Below, one piece after another: positions 56,730 through 64,000 of a stretch of DNA of 64,000 bases. The translations under genes were made by a program, and so were the position numbers. The stretch spans positions 189,622,031 to 189,686,030 of the forward strand of contig NC_088201.1 in the NCBI RefSeq assembly GCF_037126465.1, given 5' to 3'. Position 1 is the stretch's first letter; each line of letters starts with the position of its first letter. The notes under the pieces are model-generated. The model saw nothing but the letters and a program-made list of their open reading frames with translations. It had not been told where the DNA came from and ran no database searches. The stretch comes from Ornithodoros turicata (lineage: Eukaryota; Arthropoda; Arachnida; Ixodida; Argasidae).

Positions 56730-58280
56730 AGTGCATTACGGAGCATCCTCCTTTTTGCCCAACCTATGCTACCGGCTGCAACTTCCTGCTCCAACAGACA
56801 ACAGGTACAGTAACATGGCTTTTTCAATTTCTTTGAGGAGCACTGGGTATCACTTTCAAACGATAGCTAGACAGCTAGAAATCTCGCAACCATCGCTAGA
56901 AGTTCCGTATCAAATCTTGCGTCTAGCTCTTCCTTTTCTGTTGTATTTCACACGAATGCATGTTTCTCCACAACTAGCACCCCACTTTTTATCGCCTGCA
57001 TTCAGAAAAGCATCTCATTTGAACCAGTCCCACCCTGCTTATTATATTACGTGAAACATCTTGTTGGGCATGTTGGACTACGATGTTAGCTGCACAGGAC
57101 AAACACTAGGAAGAGTCACACACACACACACCAAACACACTTTAGTGGCATACTTTGTATATAGGTTGCTTCATGCTTATATCCTGTGTAGAGTTTAGCT
57201 TGGTTGTCTCTCATGGCACAAGGTATATTTTAGTGCTTCTACCCTTTTTAATTGACACAGCAGATTTAAGGATTTTTTTCTCACAGGTGTATATGATTCA
57301 CCAGCTGGATCTGGGGCTACCTGGATGTGCTGTTGCTCGTCCAATCGCCATATGAGAGTACTAACAGTTTCAGAAGGATAACATATTCCATTTATATGTT
57401 ATAACTTACCTTACTATGGATACCAATTTTTTACAATGCAGTTTATTGGTGACACTATGAGTTTTGCTACTTGCCTGTATTCGGAGCAAACTTGCGAAGT
57501 GGGGTAGTTTGTACTGAGCGAGCATCCTCTAACAGGAAGAGACACGAACACACACATCAAGACAATCTGCTTTCAATATATCAATATTTCAATATATTTA
57601 TTAGTCAACTCTATTCGAAAATGTTTACTTTACTAACATGTTGCTTTACTATCAACTAAGTAAAAGATTACTAGAAGAAGCTGCCCACAGTTTTTCCAGA
57701 AGAGATCCCAGATTTTCCAGGTATTGCGCCTGTGTTCTTAAATTTTTCTTCAAATAAAAGATATGTCTTTGTTGTATTCTGTCACGCAGCTGCTATAGTG
57801 AAGTAGATAGTGTTGTTGCGCGTGCTTGTGTCCCTGTCTCTTGCTGGTTGAAGATGACTGCCTGTATTCGTAGGACATGGAAATTATGTGTGTGTACATG
57901 TGTTCGCACACTTATTCCATCTTATGCAGGTTTCTTTCATATAAATTGCTCCTCTTTGCATCCTTTTGCTCCACAGCAATCTCGTGTTGTAAACTAACAA
58001 GCTGCAAGTAAATCTTTCTGATCAGTCCAGTTGTAAGTCATGTCAGGCAGCATAACATTGACACCTGTCTCATTCCTGCTGTCCATGTCTTGTTTCACCT
58101 CTGTAATGTTGTGTAGATGTACATTGAACTGCACAATAAAAGGATAAGCAAAGCATGACTCAAATTTTGCTTCATCTTGAAAACTTTACAGTGCAACAAT
58201 AGAGCATATCTGTTTGGACTTAACTATTTGGAGAATGGACAGGGACAAAGACAAGAAACACTGAGTGTTCAACTAGTAAC
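56730..58280. other. TTAA element interior, non-coding
   Basis: AT-rich, a short (CA)n at about 57119-57134, no gene recognised. Confidence 0.35.
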
Positions 58281-58292
58281 TGATTTATTTGG

Positions 58293-58437
58293 GAATATAT
58301 TCCAAAAGCCGGGAATCATAATGCAATATGGAAACAATAACACCGACTTAACATAACAAACTAACCAATTTATTCAGACGTTTCGTCTCCCATACGGGAG
58401 ACATCATCAGTGCACCCTCCCGAGGGTGCACTGATGA
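58293..58437 (-). mobile_element. Short Penelope-like fragment with hammerhead-like motif
   Basis: 145 bp flanked by an exact 12-bp duplication, TGATTTATTTGG (58281-58292 and 58438-58449), as left by target-primed insertion. On the minus strand, 58410-58377 reads CTGATGA, a 7-bp stem (GTCTCCC/GGGAGAC), then GAAACGTC. This is the hammerhead core order, with one extra T after CTGATGA. The outer end (58403-58439) is a perfect palindrome, CATCATCAGTGCACCCTC and complement. Hammerhead motifs are known in Penelope-like retroelements; no RT is present here. Confidence 0.55.
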
Positions 58438-58454
58438 TGATTTATTTGGACTAG

Positions 58455-59370
58455 GGGTGTTTGTCCAAATAAACCAGATGCTAGTTGAATGCTGTGTGTG
58501 TTTGCTGTACTTGTCCCTGTGGGTTCTCTACCATGTTCAACTTCGCCGTGATGCATTCAGGTGCAGGGCCCTGGGTCCGCATTTGTTTGTGGGATGGGTT
58601 AATGTACCAAGAGCTAGCAGCCTAGCCAAGGTGCATGCCCATCAGATGTCCACAGGGCTGGGTCAACCTAACGCATCCCTGAGAGGCAAACGAAACAGCA
58701 ACTAACTCATAAAAAATATGTCCGCAATAACAAGTAGTTTATGAAACAATTTCTCCCTTTATGCTACTTTGGACATCTTTCTGCATCAATGTAAACTGGC
58801 AAAAAATACAGCTAATTGGTTGAGAAATGTGAAGGAAAGTGCCTCTTGAGGATAGCTACCATTATATTTGACTGTTGTCCTTCTGTGCGCTATCCTCATC
58901 ATTACCACAGTATTTAAACAAACATGATGGGAGAATTAGAAGTACAGGCCCTGTGCAGAGTATAACAGCACCTCAACAAAAGACACATAAGACAGCATAA
59001 AAGTTTTGCCTCTCAGTGTGCTTAAGTCTTAATTACATGTATGAAATAGAAACAGTTACGAGCATGAGACTTGTACTGTCCAACGTTGTACCACATTAAT
59101 GCACTCGTGTCATTCACAGCACGAAATAAGAAATGCTGCTTTGTGCCTTTAAATACTGCATGTGATTTCGTCAGGGTAGACACTTGCATATGTCAAACGT
59201 GCGAAGTGCCTTTGGAACATTCATGCCCTAAAGAGAATGGCTGAGCACAGGAGGGTGCTTCCCAGTGACCTATTTTCTACCCAGGGCTGGCTTGACCATG
59301 TGCTCTGGATGCCGCAACTGCAGGCAGTTGTTGCTTCCAGCCATGTGCCTCTTGTTGTTATTATGACGTA
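58455..59370. other. TTAA element interior, non-coding
   Basis: No gene or repeat recognised. Confidence 0.35.
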
Positions 59371-59375
59371 AGTAA

Positions 59376-59525
59376 GCTCAGATCCTGAGGGTCAGCCGGG
59401 CTGCACCAAGGGAGATTAATTTGTTTTTGCCATGCTATACATGCCACAGTGATGTGACATGTATAGCATGACAAAAGCAAATTAATCTTCATTGGTGCAG
59501 CCCGGCTGACCCTCATGATCTGAGC
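59376..59525. repeat. 150-nt hairpin
   Basis: Arms of about 73 nt start GCTCAGATC and end GATCTGAGC, with inner blocks GGTCAGCCGGGCTGCACC and CATGCTATACATG, and only a few mismatches. It could be a small palindromic MITE or yield a long double-stranded RNA. No flanking TSD is clear. Confidence 0.75.
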
Positions 59526-59613
59526 TTCCCCTTTCCGAAATAACACAACATCAGCACAACATCAGCAATACGTAGACTGGTAGAAATCCAGCGAACCAGT
59601 ATAAGGAAGTATA

Positions 59614-59795
59614 AAGGGAATTGCCTCAAGACGAGAGTCGCTGATATTTCTCCTAGGCACCGTACGGATCATTGGCATGGTATTTAAAGGGTTACCTAAC
59701 CCTTTAAATACCATGCCAATGATAAGGATGGTGCCCAGAAGAAGAACAGTCTCTGTTCGAAATATCAGCGGCTCTCGTCCTGAGGCAATTCCCTT
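59614..59795. repeat. 182-nt hairpin
   Basis: The arms start AAGGGAATTGCCTCA and meet at GGGTTACCTAACCC near 59690-59704. The inner 40 nt of each arm (GGCATGGTATTTAAA and complement) pairs almost perfectly; the outer arm has small bulges. It lies 88 bp from the first hairpin. Confidence 0.75.
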
Positions 59796-59799
59796 CAAA

Positions 59800-61300
59800 C
59801 ATCAGCAGTAATATCGCCAAATAATTATGCTTCTACAACATATGCTTCACCACACCACGTTGACGCAGCTGTTATATCAGGATCTCGAGGTGCTGGTGTG
59901 GAACAGCTGATATCGCCAAAGGATGCCAGCTGCACACTTTTAGCTGTTCTCGTCTCTGCATACCCCAAGAACGACTGACACAATGTTGGAGGGTGCTAGA
60001 AGGTGGGAGACTTGCCCTACTTGGCATCAGGAAGTGGGTCTGTGTATCTGCAAGGCAAGGTTGCGAACAATTGTTGGTTTCTGAAAAGTGTAATTGTTAT
60101 CGTAATGTGGCATCAATTCATGATAAAATGACACTATAATACTATTTGGATGATTCTACAGCGGAGATGTTGCCTTATGCAGTCTACTGTTTTAGCAGGG
60201 ATAATCCAATATTGCTCTGAACAAGAATAATATTATTTCATGCAAATAAGGTAGTACTATTTATGCTCTGTGCCATAGATGGAACCTCATTCAATTTGAA
60301 GCACTTTTTATTGTGGGAAAAATTACCTCTAATGTGATCAACTGATCTTATTCGATAAATAAGATCAAATGCCCCTAGCTGAAACTAATCAACTTATTCT
60401 GCACCGATTTGAACCAGTGGGTGTGTTCCAAGTGTGCACATACAGCATTTTACGTTATCTTAACTGCAAAAGCGTCATGGAATACTACTGAGTGCGCAGG
60501 TTGGAACAGCTATATATCTTTCTCGAATGGTTTGTGTCTGAGCCCCTGCTCATTTTATTGTTTTACGACGCGCTGTACATCCTAGCTGGCACACACTCCG
60601 TGAAAGCGTCGTCGTAGCACCATATCTTCAAATCATTATTGCCCATTGCGCTGCGAAAGAAATGTCACTTACCTCGGGCAATCGCATGCTAAATAGTTGC
60701 CTTTGTTCAGTGGATATCGGCACGGCGTCAACTCAAACGCTTTCTTTTTTACTGGAATCCCTACGCGCGTTCGCTTAATGTCAGCGGACCTGTAGACGTC
60801 GTCCGAAAAATGCGAAGAACAGAGGCGTAGTTTTTCTCGTAGGTCAGGGTTTGCACAGGAAATTGCATCCCCACTTTCGCTTCGTCTCGCGGTCCCTCGG
60901 CTCGTGAAACACCTCTGGGTTAGCTGTGGGCGTCTTCATATAACCAGGACCGCAACAACGTGCACCGCCTGACATGATCATTTCGGAGCTTTAAGACGTG
61001 AACTAAATGTCAGCGAATTTCCCATTATTCACAAGTGTCGAAAGCAGAGCAGACGAACTTGGAGACAATAACAACACGGTCGACTGCTCCCAGCCAGCCC
61101 TCTGGTTCGCTTAGATAAATACGTGACGTTGATGTCGGTCCCGCTGGAACCCCCGCGGCTGCGGAGGCGGCTCTGATATTTAAAATTCGTTTATTTAATA
61201 TCTAAGCAGTTCTCAGTCATGAAAATTGGTCAAATAGACCAATGAACGATACCGAACATTATGGTATCAATTTGATAGACCCGTTTCCGGATGCGACTGT
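59800..61300. other. TTAA element right part, non-coding
   Basis: No coding similarity; GC rises after about 60600. Confidence 0.35.
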
Positions 61301-61499
61301 CACTTTAATAGTCCTTCTCAGGGCTGTAAAGTATTTTAATTGCGAGTGCGGCCAGCTTGGCAGAACCCACACCTGCCACAGCGGCCGAGCTAGCCTGGGC
61401 CACCCCCTAAGTGTGAAACAGCTCTTTTATGAGCTATCGACAGCCAAGTCCTGGACGCAGCCAGTGAATTACCTGACATCGTCCAAGAGCGGCTGAAGG

Positions 61500-62535
61500 C
61501 GCTCAAAAGTGCAGCTACTTCGATGCAAACAGCATCTAGCACAGATCCCCGAGCTGCAAAAAACGTATCAGCACTAGATACAACGACATGGGACTCACTG
61601 CCGCGGAACTTCAACGCCGCGACAACGACTCTGATTCATTCACAAGCGACGAAGCAATGTCGGACGGTGGAAACGGTACGGTGGCTTCGTCACTGCACAC
61701 CGTGGAAAGCGCCGTCGCTGCAACCAGCGGCTATCCGGTCCTCCAGGTGTGAAACAGTGAGGAGCAACCCAGGATACCTGACGTACACGTCGACCCGCAC
61801 CGTCCTATTCCGCCCTTCGGAGAAGGGTGACACTGTGGCCAATATCCAACTGCGTAAGCTGGAAATGCATCTGGAATCTGACGCCCCAAACGAAATCTCT
61901 GAGGTTCGTGTTAACTGCACTAAGAACATTGTCGCCGTTGACGCAATGACCATCGGCGGAGTGAACAAGCTGCTCGGAATTTCCCGCTTGTGCAACACCA
62001 AGTCAGGGCTTTTCTTCCCCTCCCGTCCGACGCATCCTCTCTAGTCATCAGGGTAAAGGATACCTTCCTCAGCGATGAGGAACTAACAGAAATCATCCGT
62101 TCAACGGTGCCAGTGTCAAGTGTACACAGACTTGGCAAACAGGGAGTGATGGTTAAAATCCTTTTTACTCGAGGCCCTCTACCCCCTTTCGTGCACGTCG
62201 GCAAAGTAAAATTTTCTTTCAGTGCTTACAAGGGTCGCCCCGTCCAGTGCCTGAAATGGGGACGTTTTGGTCACACCAGTACGTCTTACAGTGACACTGA
62301 GGTCTGCCTCAACTGCGCTGACAGCGATAGCACACAAACCTGCACGGAATCCACCGAATTGAAGTGCTCGAACTGCAGACAAAGGCATACAGCAAAAGAC
62401 CACGGCTGTCGTGTGAAGCAAGAAGCTACGGCGTTGTTTAGGTACAGCCAGAAGCACAAAGTACATGCTAAGGAGGCGAAGAAAGCTATCCGAGCACAGT
62501 ACTCCAAGCGCCATCACAACACAAGGATCTACTAG
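61500..62535 (+). pseudogene. LINE D ORF1 (Gag-like)
   Basis: The acidic N-terminus (MGLTAAELQRRDNDSDSFTS, from about 61589) is in one frame. The RNA-binding block (TVLFRPSEKGD, QLRKLEMHLESDAPNE) is in another up to about 62000, and 61990-62535 continues to the knuckles. The first knuckle is damaged (CLKWGRFGHTS lacks its second Cys). The others read CLNCADSDSTQTC and CSNCRQRHTAKDHGC. At least two frameshifts make it non-functional. Confidence 0.75.
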
Positions 62536-62798
62536 CCATGGACAATGATACCGCCCAATTCGGGCAAAACCCAGCCAGGAACAACAGCCAGGAGCAAACA
62601 CGTGGGCGTAACCTTGCATACAGTGATGTATGTCACTCGTGGCTCTACGCCGACACATGCGACACAGACCATGCCACACAGACCATGGAACCGCCGACTG
62701 CCCCGGTCGGGAAACAAACAACTCCCCCACGACAGCATGAAGCCGCTCACCGACCAAACAGCTGTACCACGAGCCACGAGGGACAGCCCACACACTCG

Positions 62799-63106
62799 GG
62801 TTCGGCGTCGACACTGGGTACGTTCATCAGCCTCGCCTTCCTGACACTAAGGACTCTTGTCAGTTGCAGCGGATGCCTGACGGACTACATAACTTCATAT
62901 CCCTCGTACTCCCGTTGGAAAATACTCTCCTGGCCATGTTCCCAGCTTGAGGTTCGGCGTCGACATTGGGTACGTTCATCAGCCTCGCCTTCCTGACACT
63001 AAGGACTCTTGTCAGCTGCACCTGGATGCCTGAGGGACTACGTAATTTCCTATCCCTCGTACTCCCGTTGGAAAATACTCTCCTGGCCATGTTCCCAGCT
63101 TGAGCC
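62799..63106 (+). repeat. 152-bp tandem duplication at the end of LINE D ORF1
   Basis: Unit 1 (62799-62950) and unit 2 (62951-63106) both start GGTTCGGCGTCGACA and end CATGTTCCCAGCTTGA, with about a dozen differences. The unit encodes the helical ORF1 C-terminus (LVLPLENTLLAMFPA), so the duplication gives two copies of that tail. Confidence 0.85.
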
Positions 63107-63159
63107 AAAACAGCATCCCATTGAGCCCTAGAACCGCCATGGGCAGCACAAAACCAGCA

Positions 63160-64000
63160 CAACGTCCCCCCAGCTTGCAGCAGTGGAACTGTAACAGCGC
63201 CCGCGGCAAGTTGCCTGAACTACAGCTGAGGCTGAAACGCCATCCTTTTAATTTCGTCGCCCTCTGTAAATGTGGAATAGGTGCAAGCGGAGGCGTCACC
63301 GGATACACGAAGCTCACATGCCCATTCATTCGCACCTTCCCTACTGGGAACGCAGCTCTCTTGGTATGCAGGACTTCATGCACGACTAACTAAACCTAAC
63401 CACAGCTTCCGGCCCTCACAGGGAATTCGTCGGATCACGTATCTTCCACAATAATCAAGCTATTGATATCGTATCCGGCTACATATAGCCGGCCTCACTT
63501 GTGGACGTTGCCGCATGCCTGCGCCACATTCGCAGCATCTGTAACGGCCGACTCGTCATCTGCGGGGACTTTAACAACCACAACACGGCATGGGGCAGTC
63601 ACCGCACCGATAGGCGCGAGAAAGAACTGCTGCAAGTGATCGAAGACCTTAACCTTCGTATCGCAAACGACGGTTCTCCGACGTTTTTCCGGCCACCGGA
63701 CACCTACAGCATTGTAGATCTATGTCTCCGTTCACAAGACACGCAAATATCGTGGCGCGCCGAACCAGACACATGGGGCAGCGACCACTTTCCCGTTCTC
63801 ATCGCCGTCCATGGATGGGGAAGCCTGCCAACAAACAGCCGCAAGACTCAGCATCGAGTGGTGTTCTGGGACATGTACGGAAAGCTCCTAGAAACCACTG
63901 CCACCCCTATAGAGGAGGCCATCACACAATGCATCGCATCAGCAACGAAAGCGGTCAATACCAGGCGCAGCGACCCGGCCCCGGACCAAATGCTCCTCAA
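63160..64000 (+). pseudogene. LINE D ORF2 start: endonuclease domain, continues past window
   Basis: ORF2 begins near QQWNCNSARGKLPELQLRLK (63178) and the endonuclease front is readable to about 63390. After a break with a stop at 63486-63488, the frame from 63489 is open to the window end. It shows ICGDFNNHNTAWGS (63568), SPTFFRPPDTYSIVDLCL and WGSDHFPVLI (63775), with the endonuclease catalytic Asp, Asn and His all present. The RT would lie beyond the edge. Confidence 0.75.

Larger units (their letters stand above)
56099..61304. mobile_element. TTAA-flanked DNA element (piggyBac/Kolobok type), no transposase recognised
   Basis: A perfect 17-bp TIR, AGTGACAGTCGCATCCG, at 56099 and in complement ending at 61304. 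TTAA lies on both sides (56095-56098, 61305-61308). TTAA targets are used by piggyBac and Kolobok; the first bases are not the CCC usual for piggyBac. The 5.2-kb interior has only short ORFs; about 56200-56720 is GC-richer and exon-like but unidentified. It carries a Penelope-like fragment and two large hairpins. Confidence 0.8.
61309..64000 (+). mobile_element. LINE D (I-clade), 3' end outside window
   Basis: Plus-strand ORF1 and the start of ORF2 are present; the copy runs off the window at 64000. The exact 5' end is not defined, because the TTAA element sits just upstream. ORF1 resembles that of LINE C along its length, so the two families are related. Confidence 0.75.

Overview
This is eukaryotic DNA from an animal, most likely an arthropod and probably an ixodid tick. 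The evidence is I-clade LINEs whose ORF1 has triple CCHC knuckles and whose ORF2 has RNase H, animal-type CACTA, ISL2EU and MULE DNA transposons, spliced transposon genes, and short SINE tails resembling tick tRNA-derived SINEs. The tick assignment rests on memory of such repeats and was not tested. I see no host gene, tRNA, rRNA, CRISPR or bacterial operon. Nearly the whole window is nested transposable elements, and many boundaries can be fixed to the base from target-site duplications (TSDs) and terminal inverted repeats (TIRs).

Layout: 1-1463 (-) hAT-type transposase-like protein, open to the window edge. 2014-2907 foldback element, TA TSD. 3673-4884 non-autonomous hAT, 8-bp TSD. 4893-9645 (-) decayed LINE B, interrupted by a 5'-truncated Gypsy (6107-7961, +). 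9641-21869 (-) LINE C, split by LINE A (10701-16370, +), which is flanked by an 11-bp repeat and ends in (ATC)n. 21870-50893 a CACTA/EnSpm element with two minus-strand genes. 50941-55673 an ISL2EU element (THAP-DDE transposase converging on a SWIM-YqaJ gene), AT TSD. 56099-61304 a TTAA-flanked element holding a Penelope-like fragment and two large hairpins. 61309-64000 (+) LINE D, running off the end.

The CACTA element is itself a host for others. A young Ty3/Gypsy element (22996-37940; LTRs identical as read, intact pol, an extra ORF behind a splice-acceptor-like site) sits in it. That Gypsy carries a foldback MITE in its leader (23320-23945) and an 8.3-kb MULE-like element in gag (24746-33063, 9-bp TSD). 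The MULE in turn contains a SINE fragment and a solo LTR. Two hAT derivatives (42910-44510 and 48821-49777) are inserted in coding exons of the two CACTA genes.

Relative order follows from nesting: LINE C before LINE A; CACTA before its hATs and the Gypsy; Gypsy before the foldback and the MULE. Most coding copies are broken. The exceptions are the Gypsy pol and third ORF, the visible part of the first hAT protein, and the open LINE D endonuclease stretch at the right edge.
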